From: Bacilli bacterium
GTDB lineage: Bacteria > Bacillota_I > Bacilli_A > RF39 > UBA660
Assembly: GCA_017888105.1 (NCBI GenBank)
Contig: JAGHGS010000047.1
Coordinates: 1 to 13,116 of the forward strand
Direction of reading: 5' to 3'
Length of the DNA stretch: 13,116 nucleotides
Below the pieces are notes generated by a model that worked only from the letters and a program-made list of their open reading frames with translations, searched no databases and was not told where the DNA came from. This document shows positions 1-7,120 of the stretch, in pieces (position 1 is the first letter of the stretch; the number at the start of each line of letters is the position of its first letter). The translations under genes and the position numbers were made by a program.

Positions 1-114
1 AATTCCTAGTACACTTCTTTTATACTTTACTTTAAAATCTCTGGATACTAATTGTTGTAATAAAAAGCCATATTTCATCCATGTATATTTAATATTATTT
101 ATAAACTTAACCAT
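1..114 (-). CDS. ABC-2 type polysaccharide/teichoic acid exporter permease, N-terminal fragment (partial)
   Basis: Only the first 38 codons lie in the window; the gene continues past the left edge. The start ATG at 114 has a GGAGG ribosome binding site at 122-126, seven bases upstream. The visible peptide contains LLQQLVSRDFKVKYKRSVLG (residues 18-37). This matches the N-terminal amphipathic segment that precedes the first membrane helix in TagG/Wzm/RfbA-type permeases, where LxxRDFKxRYxxSxLG is typical. Such permeases pair with an ATPase (TagH/Wzt) to export lipid-linked polysaccharide across the membrane. The gene follows the O-antigen ligase-like gene by 24 bases in the same orientation, so it probably belongs to the same glycopolymer operon. 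The exported polymer cannot be told from this fragment, and the ATPase partner is not visible. Confidence 0.8.
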   Translation of the reverse strand, partial: MVKFINNIKYTWMKYGFLLQQLVSRDFKVKYKRSVLGI

Positions 115-138
115 ATTAGATCCTCCAGAAACATTATA

Positions 139-1560
139 TCATAACTTTTTTTCCTTTTCCACATTAATAGACATGCTAGCTATAAATAAAAGGGGGATAA
201 AACATGATATTTGCCCTAATATATTTCCAGATAAGTAGGCAATGAAAAGGAAAAGGATAATTGATGATGTAACACAAACATTGTAATAACTAAAATTTTT
301 AATTAAATTTTTTAAAGATCTTATTAATAAAAACAAATAAACTCCTAAGAATAAAATACATCCTATTATTCCAAAAGCAAAATATTGTAATATATAATCT
401 CTTTCAATATTGAATATGTTTTGAATTCGATCATTTGTGATTCCAAATAAAATATCCCATTTATTATTATTTATTTCTACTACTCTACTTACCATTTTTA
501 TTTCTAAATAACGATAATCGGCTCTATTTCCAACTGGTTCATTTAATATTTCCATCCAAAAATCTGGATCATATTCATATGGATAACTATTTAAAATAAA
601 GTTTTCGTTAATTAATTTTTCTTCATAATGATTTTTAATATATTCAATATCTGATATCGATGAAGTGGTTGTGGAGGCTAGTAGACCAGATATGTTTTTA
701 GGCATTAAGTAATCATATATTTCATAGCGACTAATGGTCGGTGAAAAAGGAAGAATAGCACAGTAAATTATGATTATTATGCCACAAGGAATTAATTTTT
801 TCCATTTTATTTTTTCCTTTTTTATTCCATGATGAATTATATAAGCTAGAATAAGAGCAATAAAAACTAAAATACTTCCTAAATTTGATACTCTTGTTCC
901 TAACATTAATAAAGTTGTTAGTAATGCTATTAAATACAAGATGTTTAATTTTTTTTCTAAATAATAAAATAAACTTACTGGTATTAAAGTAACAAGCAAA
1001 CATGCTATTTGATTTGCATACATAAAAAAGCCTTTGCTTGCTAGTTCATCATAAATGTAATTACGACTAAACCAATTAAATATGCTTCCTTTTATTACTT
1101 CATTATTGTAGCTACTTAATGATATTTTACAAATATTAGTAATGATAATAATGCCACATATTATGATAATCCAAGTTTTAATTACTTTTAAATAATCTTC
1201 CTTTTTGAATTTGCTAAAATACAATAAAAATATAAAAAAGATGGGTATGCTCATTTTAATTAAATGTTGTATTTCATCTAAGTAATTATAATTAAAGTCT
1301 CCTGGTACTAGTGAATGAAAATTTAAGGCATTCATATGATGGAGAATTCCGTAAATTATTAAAATAATTAGGTAAATAAAAAGAAACTTGAATTTGTTTC
1401 GAGAATCTTTATAGATTAGTAAGTTCCATAGAAAGAATAATCCAATTACGATTATTTGAATTAAAGTAAATAGATGATTATAGAATGGTTTTAAACTAAA
1501 AAATGGATATATACATAAAAATAGTAGCAATATTCTTTTATAATTCTTTTCTTTTAACAT
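139..1560 (-). CDS. O-antigen ligase / Wzy polymerase-like membrane protein
   Basis: This is a 473-residue, very hydrophobic protein. About nine membrane segments precede residue 280; a long, mostly polar loop follows (about 280-385), and three more helices close the protein. That layout is typical of the O-antigen ligase/Wzy_C superfamily, whose members join or polymerise lipid-linked glycans on the outer face of the membrane. The end of the loop (WDILFGITND, then NIERDYILQYFAFGIIGC) resembles the Wzy_C region, where a charged stretch precedes a GxxG helix. The start ATG overlaps the stop of the upstream TagO-like gene in ATGTTAA (7 bases). A strong ribosome site is lacking nearby: GGAG lies 16 bases away and a weaker GAAGAAG lies 5 bases away, so translation is probably coupled to the upstream gene. 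Substrate and exact activity (ligase or polymerase) are unknown. Sequence is poorly conserved in this family, so the call rests mainly on topology and context. Confidence 0.7.
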   Translation of the reverse strand: MLKEKNYKRILLLFLCIYPFFSLKPFYNHLFTLIQIIVIGLFFLWNLLIYKDSRNKFKFLFIYLIILIIYGILHHMNALNFHSLVPGDFNYNYLDEIQHLIKMSIPIFFIFLLYFSKFKKEDYLKVIKTWIIIICGIIIITNICKISLSSYNNEVIKGSIFNWFSRNYIYDELASKGFFMYANQIACLLVTLIPVSLFYYLEKKLNILYLIALLTTLLMLGTRVSNLGSILVFIALILAYIIHHGIKKEKIKWKKLIPCGIIIIIYCAILPFSPTISRYEIYDYLMPKNISGLLASTTTSSISDIEYIKNHYEEKLINENFILNSYPYEYDPDFWMEILNEPVGNRADYRYLEIKMVSRVVEINNNKWDILFGITNDRIQNIFNIERDYILQYFAFGIIGCILFLGVYLFLLIRSLKNLIKNFSYYNVCVTSSIILFLFIAYLSGNILGQISCFIPLLFIASMSINVEKEKKL

Positions 1561-2624
1561 TTTTTCTTCTTCTTTTCTCCTTTTCTTTTCGTATGGTCAT
1601 ATAATATATCTGTTTTTAAAACAACAAATAATAATAAAATCATTAAGGCTACATAAATTGCTATTGCTATTTTATTATCACCTAACACATAAAATATAGA
1701 AACAGCAGCAAAAAGAAGATTAATAAAATATATAATCAAAATACTTTTTGTTGGTGAATATCTCATTTTTAATAGTTGGTGATGGAAATGCTCTTTATCC
1801 GCAACGCCTATATTTTGATGTTTTAATAATCTTCGTAAAATTGCAAAAACGGTATCAAAGATTGGTATAGCTAAAATACAAAGCGGAACTATTAAAGAGG
1901 TGATGGTTGTTATTTTAAATCCTAATAGTGCTATAATTGAAATCATATAGCCTAAAAATAAACTGCCTGTATCCCCCATAAATATTTTGGCTGGTGGAAA
2001 ATTATAAATTAAAAATCCTAATGTTGCTCCTAACATTATTAAAGATAGAATAATATCTAAGCCACCAATTTGATTTAATAGAAAAGCAATAATCGAAATT
2101 GTTAAAAAGTAAATAGATGATACTCCAGCAGCAAGGCCATCCAATCCATCGATAATATTAATTGAATTCGTTATGGCAACAATAAAAAACGTTGATATAA
2201 AATAACTTAAATACTCATTAATATAAATTTTTAATCCAAATAAACTCACTTCTGTAAAGTATACCTGTCCATATATAACAACAAATAAAGCGGCAAAGAT
2301 TTGAGCCAGTAATTTGTATCTTGCTTTAATTGGCTTTATATCATCAAATATTCCTGTAAGTATTAAAATAAATCCTCCAATTAAAATGGATATCATTTGA
2401 GTATTTATTTCACCAAAAAGAGCATATCCAATTAGAAAAGCAATATATATTGCTAACCCTCCTAATCTTGGCATTGGAATTTTATGGACTTTTCTTTTAT
2501 TGGGATAATCTAAAGCACCTATGTGAATTGCTATTTTTTTGGCTAATGGTGTTAATAATACACTAATTAAAAATGTAATTGCAACAATAAAATATACATT
2601 AAATCCATTTACCTCTAAATTCAT
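1554..2624 (-). CDS. tagO: Undecaprenyl-phosphate N-acetylhexosamine-1-phosphate transferase (TagO/WecA/MraY family)
   Basis: This integral membrane enzyme of 356 residues transfers a sugar-1-phosphate (GlcNAc-1-P in TagO and WecA) from a UDP-sugar to undecaprenyl phosphate, the first step of teichoic acid or other cell-surface polymer synthesis. Family motifs appear in order: DYPNKRKVHKIPMPRLGG (residues 39-56), DDIKPIKARYKLLAQ, NIIDGLDGLAAG, FPPAKIFMGDTGSLFLGY, and the cytoplasmic His motif KEHFHHQLLK. The catalytic acidic residues in the DD, DGLDG and GDTGS motifs are all present. A GTG nine bases upstream is in frame, but it forms part of the AAGGTGG ribosome site, so the ATG at 2624 is preferred. 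A promoter sits just upstream and the O-antigen ligase-like gene overlaps the 3' end. The protein ends in a lysine run plus Cys. The exact sugar cannot be read from the sequence, so a WecA-like label would also fit. Confidence 0.92.
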   Translation of the reverse strand: MNLEVNGFNVYFIVAITFLISVLLTPLAKKIAIHIGALDYPNKRKVHKIPMPRLGGLAIYIAFLIGYALFGEINTQMISILIGGFILILTGIFDDIKPIKARYKLLAQIFAALFVVIYGQVYFTEVSLFGLKIYINEYLSYFISTFFIVAITNSINIIDGLDGLAAGVSSIYFLTISIIAFLLNQIGGLDIILSLIMLGATLGFLIYNFPPAKIFMGDTGSLFLGYMISIIALLGFKITTITSLIVPLCILAIPIFDTVFAILRRLLKHQNIGVADKEHFHHQLLKMRYSPTKSILIIYFINLLFAAVSIFYVLGDNKIAIAIYVALMILLLFVVLKTDILYDHTKRKGEKKKKKC

Positions 2625-2629
2625 GTTTA

Positions 2630-2636
2630 CCACCTT
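2630..2636 (-). promoter_or_regulatory. Ribosome binding site of the tagO-like gene
   Basis: AAGGTGG on the minus strand lies five bases before the ATG at 2624. The upstream in-frame GTG lies inside this site, which argues for the shorter start. Confidence 0.8.
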
Positions 2637-2644
2637 ATGAATTT

Positions 2645-2673
2645 ATTATAACAATATTTTTTAAAATAGTAAA
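2645..2673 (-). promoter_or_regulatory. Predicted promoter of the tagO-like glycopolymer operon
   Basis: On the minus strand, TTTACT (2668-2673) and a perfect TATAAT (2645-2650) are separated by 17 bases. It lies just after the terminator of the upstream gene and directly before the tagO-like ribosome site, so the glycopolymer genes appear to be an independent transcription unit with a short leader. Confidence 0.6.
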
Positions 2674-2686
2674 ACCTTTTAAGAAG

Positions 2687-2723
2687 AGTTATAAAAAAAT
2701 GTCACCTATTAAGTTGACATTTT
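2687..2723 (-). terminator. Rho-independent terminator after the cysS-yugP-like pair
   Basis: On the minus strand AAAATGTCA and TGACATTTT form a perfect 9-bp stem (2715-2723 with 2696-2704) around a 10-base loop, followed by a T-rich run (TTTTTTTATAA). The left arm begins on the second base of the TAA stop codon of the YugP-like gene, so the hairpin overlaps the end of the coding sequence. Confidence 0.8.
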
Positions 2724-3348
2724 ATCTAAAATAATTAATAAAACTATATGGAAGTGTTGCTAATCTTGATAAACTTAGTAATAAACAATTTTTTTCATAT
2801 TCTTCAGTTGGTTTTATTAATTTTTCTTCTTTTATTAAATTGTATAATTGTTTTAAATCTTCTTCCGTTTTAAAAAGATTTGCTAGTAAAAGAAATTCTA
2901 TTATAAATGTTATAATAAATAATAACATTCCTATGCGAATAATGAATATATTATTAGCAAAAGTTCCTAATATAATTAATAGGTAACTAGCAATTACTAA
3001 AAAAGCATTTAATTTGCGTCCTGTTGCTACATTTTTTCTTTCTGGATCTGTTTCGAGTGCAACATTAATTGCTGTTACTCCTGCATATATATCTTCTCCA
3101 TCAAATACATCTGGAGACAATTTAATTACATTCCGTTCTTTATTATAATGATCTAAATATTTACCATTTTTCTTTATAATATGAGGTTCTTCTTCACAAA
3201 ATTTAGATGATAATTTTCTTGCTATTTCCATTCCTGATAATTTTGTATCATTTTTTATGTTTTTTGTTGTTTTCACAACACTTCTAAATAGCATATTAAT
3301 CAATATGATTAATACCACTACAATTATAAATAATATATCTATAATCAT
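2722..3348 (-). CDS. YugP-like membrane protein (putative zinc metallopeptidase family) lacking the HEXXH site
   Basis: This 208-residue protein has an N-terminal membrane helix (about 3-22), a cytoplasmic-looking region, two adjacent hydrophobic helices (about 114-155) and a C-terminal polar tail. The stretch LSGMEIARKL (38-47), followed by YLDHYNKERNVIKLSPDVF (64-82), matches the YugP/Zn_peptidase_2 family, where LxDHYDPxxxxxxLSxxVY precedes GVAAHEAGHAIQ. Here the aligned region reads GVTAINVALETD (90-101), so both zinc-binding histidines and the catalytic glutamate are absent. It is therefore probably a non-catalytic relative; the role of the family is not well defined even in Bacillus. 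The start ATG overlaps the cysS stop by one base (TAATG), with GAGGT upstream, so the two genes are co-transcribed and translationally coupled. The family call rests on the flanking motifs and topology. Confidence 0.65.
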   Translation of the reverse strand: MIIDILFIIVVVLIILINMLFRSVVKTTKNIKNDTKLSGMEIARKLSSKFCEEEPHIIKKNGKYLDHYNKERNVIKLSPDVFDGEDIYAGVTAINVALETDPERKNVATGRKLNAFLVIASYLLIILGTFANNIFIIRIGMLLFIITFIIEFLLLANLFKTEEDLKQLYNLIKEEKLIKPTEEYEKNCLLLSLSRLATLPYSFINYFR

Positions 3349-4733
3349 TATCTTACCTCGTAAATAGTACCTTCTCTAGTATCTTTTAGAATAATGCCTT
3401 GTTGCTCTAATTCTTTTCGAATTTTGTCTGCTAAATCATAATCTTTATTTTGTTTTGCATTATTTCTTTTTTCTATCATTTCATTAATATATGTTTCATC
3501 TACTTGTTTTGATTCCTTTTTTAATAAATCTAAAGATAGTACTTTATCCATTTCCTTAATTACTTTTATTTTAGTTGCATCGGTTGTTTCTTCTTTTAAA
3601 AGATCATAAATTAAAGTAATAGCATTAGCTGTATTCATGTCATCTTCTAGATACTCTTTAAACTTGGTAACATACGTTTCTTTTACAGATTCATTTACAT
3701 TATTATCATCTTTCAAAGAAGCAATTCTGGATTTTAACTTTTTATAAGCGTTTTGGGCCCCCATTAGAGAATCAAAACTAAAAGTTAATTGTTTACGATA
3801 ATGGCTAAGAAGCACCATAAAACGATAACTTAATGGATTAAAACCTTCCTCTTCCAAGAAAGATACTGTTAAAACTTTTCCTTTGGATTTACTCATTTTA
3901 CCTGTTGCATCATTTAAATGTTCTCCATGTACCCAATATTTACACCACTTATGCCCAATATATGATTCACTTTGAGCAATTTCATTTGTATGATGTGGAA
4001 ATATATTATCTACTGCTCCGCAATGGATGTCTAAGTATTCGCCTAGATATTTTAGGGAAATACCAGAGCACTCGATATGCCAGCCTGGATATCCTTTACC
4101 AAAAGGACTATCCCATTTTAATTCTTGATCTTCAAACTTAGATTTTGTAAACCATAGAACAAAATCTGTTTTATTCTTTTTGTTGGTATCTTCTTCTACT
4201 GTGTCTCTTACACCACTCATTAATTCTTCCCCAACATGATTCGTTAATTTATAATAATCATCTAATTTGGAAGTATCAAAATAAATATTTCCTCCAGCTT
4301 TATAAGCATAGCCTGTATCTAATAATTTTGTTATTATTTTGATATATTCGTCAATATTATCGGTTGCTGGACTTACAATATCCGGTTTCTTAATATTTAG
4401 TTTTTCTGTATCTTTAAAAAATGCCTCGGTATAAAATTTTGCTATATCTAAAACCGTTTTATGCTCTTTTTTGGCACTATTAACCATTTTATCATCACCG
4501 GTATCCGAATCACTTGTTAGGTGACCTACATCCGTTATATTCATTACTCGTGTTACATCATAACCTATAAACCTTAAAGTTTTTTCTAAAATGTCTTCCA
4601 TAATATAGGTTCTTAAATTTCCAATATGAGCATAGCTATAAACCGTAGGACCACAAGTGTACATTTTAACCTTTCCTTCTTCCCAAGGAATAAAGTCTTC
4701 AATTCTTCTAGTTAGTGTATTATAAATTTTCAT
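3348..4733 (-). CDS. cysS: Cysteinyl-tRNA synthetase
   Basis: This cytoplasmic class I aminoacyl-tRNA synthetase of 461 residues charges tRNA-Cys with cysteine using ATP. The N-terminus carries TCGPTVYSYAHIGNLRTY with the zinc ligand Cys27 and the HIGH-type motif HIGN (36-39). GWHIECSGIS supplies Cys222, and FPHHTNE supplies His247 and Glu251, completing the usual Cys-Cys-His-Glu zinc site that selects cysteine. The second signature KMSKSK is at 279-284. The C-terminal part holds the helical tRNA-binding region and ends near the usual family length (about 460-470). The start ATG is preceded by AAGGAAG at a good distance. The downstream YugP-like gene overlaps its stop by one base. The upstream chaperonin-like gene lies about 90 bases away with no convincing terminator between, so some read-through is possible. 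Confidence 0.97.
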   Translation of the reverse strand: MKIYNTLTRRIEDFIPWEEGKVKMYTCGPTVYSYAHIGNLRTYIMEDILEKTLRFIGYDVTRVMNITDVGHLTSDSDTGDDKMVNSAKKEHKTVLDIAKFYTEAFFKDTEKLNIKKPDIVSPATDNIDEYIKIITKLLDTGYAYKAGGNIYFDTSKLDDYYKLTNHVGEELMSGVRDTVEEDTNKKNKTDFVLWFTKSKFEDQELKWDSPFGKGYPGWHIECSGISLKYLGEYLDIHCGAVDNIFPHHTNEIAQSESYIGHKWCKYWVHGEHLNDATGKMSKSKGKVLTVSFLEEEGFNPLSYRFMVLLSHYRKQLTFSFDSLMGAQNAYKKLKSRIASLKDDNNVNESVKETYVTKFKEYLEDDMNTANAITLIYDLLKEETTDATKIKVIKEMDKVLSLDLLKKESKQVDETYINEMIEKRNNAKQNKDYDLADKIRKELEQQGIILKDTREGTIYEVR

Positions 4734-4756
4734 AAATAACTTCCTTTCTTGCTATT

Positions 4757-4767
4757 ATTATATTATA
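4757..4767 (-). promoter_or_regulatory. Possible -10 region of a cysS promoter
   Basis: Two overlapping perfect TATAAT hexamers occur on the minus strand (4757-4762 and 4762-4767), shortly before the cysS ribosome site. No good -35 hexamer stands at 16-18 bases from either one, and the region is very AT-rich, so chance is a real possibility. The leader is too short to hold a T-box. Confidence 0.35.
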
Positions 4768-4824
4768 AAGTTGTGATAAATGAAAGAATTATCTTTTAAA
4801 AAATAGTGAAAAGAAATGATGTTT

Positions 4825-6378
4825 TTATATTTCCGTTTGTTTATTATAATAGTTTGTTTCTTGATATTCATTAATTATTAAACTTGAAGTTGTAAGCAAC
4901 ATACCTGCAATTGAAACTGCATTTTTTAAAGTGTTCATTACAACGTTGGTTGGATCAACTACTTTTGTTTCTGTTACTTTTTCAAATTTCGTTTCTAAAA
5001 CATTATATATTAGACTATAATTGCTTTCTTTGATTTTGGTGTAAATTTCATTTTTATCGATTCCGACATTTTCTAATATTTGTAAAAATGGTTTATCTAA
5101 AGATTCTTTTAATATTTCATAGCCGTTATTTTTTACCTGTAAGTTTTCTTTTATTTTTAATAAGGTTAGTCCACTTCCTGGTAAAATTCCATCACTTGTA
5201 TTTTTGAGGGCATTTAAGGCATCATCAAATCGCATTTTCTTTTCTCTTGTTTCGGTTGTAGTACTTGCTCCAACGTAAATTGTACCTATTCCGTTTGTTA
5301 ATTTTGCTAATCTAGTGTTTAAAAAATTAATTTCGTACTCATCTTTGGTATTTTTAATTTCTCTTTTTATTTTGGCAATATGTTTTTTTACTCTTTCGTT
5401 ATCTAAGTTAGATGTTATTAAAACCGTTTCCTTGTTTATTGTTATTTCTTCACATTTTCCCAAATAGCTTAAACAAATTTCATCGATTCTTTTTACTATT
5501 TTTCCATTTGTTATTACCTCTAAATCTTTTAATACATCCATTTGATGAGTTCCATATTCCGGTATTTTTAATAGCGTAACGCTTGTTACTCCATTAAAAT
5601 TTAGAGATAATATTTCATTTATTATTTCATCAGTATAATCATTTGCAAATATTACTCCAGGCACTTTTTTGTCAATTAAATAATTAATTACTTCGCTTAT
5701 TTCTTCAATATCATTTATTTCTTTATTGATCACTAGAAGATATGGATTTTTATATACTATTTCATCTTTATCATTAAAAAAATAAGGGGATGATGTTATT
5801 GTATCAAAAGTATATCCATTGATTATTTTTGTATATGTTTCGCTTGATGTTCCTTCTTCGATCCTTATAGCAGTTGCTCCATGTAATTTTATATACAGAT
5901 TCGCAATTAAATTTCCCATATTTTCATCATTGGCAGCAATACTGGCAATATGGTAGTAATTTTCTTCAGATGGATGCTTGCTCTCTTTTTTTAATTTCGA
6001 AATTATTTCTTCTAAAGCTTGATCTAACTCTTTTTTTAAAATATGAGGATTTTTTCCTTCTCGTATTTTTTGAATACCATTTTTAAAAATACTTTCTAAG
6101 AGAACAAGTGTGGTTGTTGTTCCATCTCCGACATTTTCATCAGTTTTAATCGATGCTTCTTTTGCTAAAGTAAGTATTGTATTTACACACTCATCATCAC
6201 TTTCAATATTTCTTGCTATGGTTACTCCATCATTTGTGATGAATGGATTCATTAAAGAATGATCAATAATTGCATTACTACCTCTTGGTCCTAACGTTTT
6301 TTTAACCGTTTTACATAATAATTCCAGCGCTTTTTCTTCCTTTAAGTATAATTCTTCACCCGTTATTACCTTTTTCAT
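4825..6378 (-). CDS. Divergent GroEL-like (Cpn60, group I) chaperonin
   Basis: This 517-residue protein aligns with GroEL from end to end. The equatorial ATP site is kept: TLGPRG (28-33), TNDGVTIA with Asp50, and GDGTTTT with Asp85, equivalent to E. coli Asp52 and Asp87. The catalytic aspartate equivalent to Asp398 is present in RFDDALNALK. The apical SSPYFFN matches SPYFIN, but the preceding tyrosine (E. coli Tyr199) is replaced by Thr, and APGFGDRR has become IPEYGTHQ. The C-terminus ends in a polar QTEI-type tail without the GGM repeats. No groES precedes it. It is the third gene of the radical SAM-DUF4130 operon and overlaps the DUF4130 gene by 23 bases. The ATG at 6378 is chosen because GGAGG lies six bases before it; the ATG two codons earlier touches that site directly. 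Whether it is the cell's only GroEL or a specialised paralogue cannot be told here. Confidence 0.88.
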   Translation of the reverse strand: MKKVITGEELYLKEEKALELLCKTVKKTLGPRGSNAIIDHSLMNPFITNDGVTIARNIESDDECVNTILTLAKEASIKTDENVGDGTTTTLVLLESIFKNGIQKIREGKNPHILKKELDQALEEIISKLKKESKHPSEENYYHIASIAANDENMGNLIANLYIKLHGATAIRIEEGTSSETYTKIINGYTFDTITSSPYFFNDKDEIVYKNPYLLVINKEINDIEEISEVINYLIDKKVPGVIFANDYTDEIINEILSLNFNGVTSVTLLKIPEYGTHQMDVLKDLEVITNGKIVKRIDEICLSYLGKCEEITINKETVLITSNLDNERVKKHIAKIKREIKNTKDEYEINFLNTRLAKLTNGIGTIYVGASTTTETREKKMRFDDALNALKNTSDGILPGSGLTLLKIKENLQVKNNGYEILKESLDKPFLQILENVGIDKNEIYTKIKESNYSLIYNVLETKFEKVTETKVVDPTNVVMNTLKNAVSIAGMLLTTSSLIINEYQETNYYNKQTEI

Positions 6379-7120
6379 AAGCATCCTCCATTTCTATTAT
6401 ATATTTCCAATATTTTTTAGGCATAAAATTCATTTGACACTTTTTGTTTTTTCTTCCTTCAATACCAATTGTTCTAAAAAATGTCAACCATAGATTTTCT
6501 ATCGTTTTTTCTTCTTCGTCAATTTCTACTTCTTTTAAATTCATATTTTCTCCTGATACTATATAGTATTTTTTTGTATCATATATACTATATTTATTTC
6601 TTCCAATGTCTTTAATTATCCAGTACTCATTTTTTAGTCGACTCATAAAATGAAGAGATAATAATTCTAATACATCATTTGTGGGACTAATACTTGCATA
6701 TAAAACGTGATTCTTTATTTCTTTGAAACGAACAAATCCTTTTAATTTATGATTTTCATTACTTACATATTTTGCTATTTTTAAAGCATGATTTACACAT
6801 TTTAAATTACGCATATAAAATATTTTATTTTTATATTTTTGAGCATTTAATAAAAAATAGTATATTATTAATTCTTTATGCTCATTATTTGATAAATATA
6901 CATAATAAATTGTTTTTAAAATTTCTTTTGATACATTAAGATCTTTTATTTTAAAATCATCGTCTTGTTCTAAGTCAATTATTTCATCTATTAAGGACGG
7001 TTGATAAATATTTTTATTACAAATATTAAAAGGTTTTATTTGAACGGTTAATAGTTTATTAATTAAGTTTAGAATACCTAAGAAAGAGCCATCATATAAA
7101 TAAACTTGATTATTTTTCAT
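6356..7120 (-). CDS. DUF4130 family protein, partner of the radical SAM DNA modification/repair protein
   Basis: This 254-residue protein opens with YLYDGSFLGILNLINKLL (7-24), the N-terminal signature of the 'probable DNA metabolism protein' family (TIGR03915, DUF4130). The core motifs follow: NHKLKGFVRFKEI (about 123-135), VLYASISPTNDVLELLSLHF, WIIKDIGRNKYSIYD, and near the C-terminus LWLTFFRTIGIEGRKN and MNFMPKKYWKYI. Family members are almost always encoded beside a radical SAM protein of the TIGR03916 type and a number carry or neighbour a uracil-DNA glycosylase domain; none is present here. The reaction is not established for the family. The start ATG overlaps the radical SAM stop by four bases (ATGA) and has no ribosome site of its own, so it should be translated by coupling. 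The 3' end overlaps the GroEL-like gene. No signal peptide or membrane segment is visible, so it is probably cytoplasmic. Confidence 0.85.
   Translation of the reverse strand: MKNNQVYLYDGSFLGILNLINKLLTVQIKPFNICNKNIYQPSLIDEIIDLEQDDDFKIKDLNVSKEILKTIYYVYLSNNEHKELIIYYFLLNAQKYKNKIFYMRNLKCVNHALKIAKYVSNENHKLKGFVRFKEIKNHVLYASISPTNDVLELLSLHFMSRLKNEYWIIKDIGRNKYSIYDTKKYYIVSGENMNLKEVEIDEEEKTIENLWLTFFRTIGIEGRKNKKCQMNFMPKKYWKYIIEMEDAYEKGNNG
6385..6389 (-). promoter_or_regulatory. Ribosome binding site of the GroEL-like gene
   Basis: GGAGG on the minus strand is six bases from the ATG at 6378 and zero bases from the ATG at 6384, which decides for the shorter start. The site lies inside the 3' end of the DUF4130 gene. 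Confidence 0.75.

Noticed and set aside
115..140. TATAAT upstream of the ABC permease as a separate promoter
   Set aside because: No -35 hexamer stands at a suitable distance, and the 24-base gap with a strong ribosome site fits an operon continuing from the ligase-like gene.
731..1003. Open frame of 90 codons on the minus strand inside the ligase-like gene
   Set aside because: It lies wholly within a well-supported membrane protein gene in another frame, has no ribosome site and shows no family resemblance.
1554..1570. Possible -1 frameshift at six A's joining the tagO-like gene to the ligase-like gene
   Set aside because: The A-run and the 7-base overlap would allow it geometrically, but an ATG starts the second gene exactly there and ordinary coupled translation explains the arrangement.
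4734..4824. Riboswitch or T-box in the cysS leader
   Set aside because: The gap is only about 90 bases, has no T-box signature sequence and no structured GC-rich stem.
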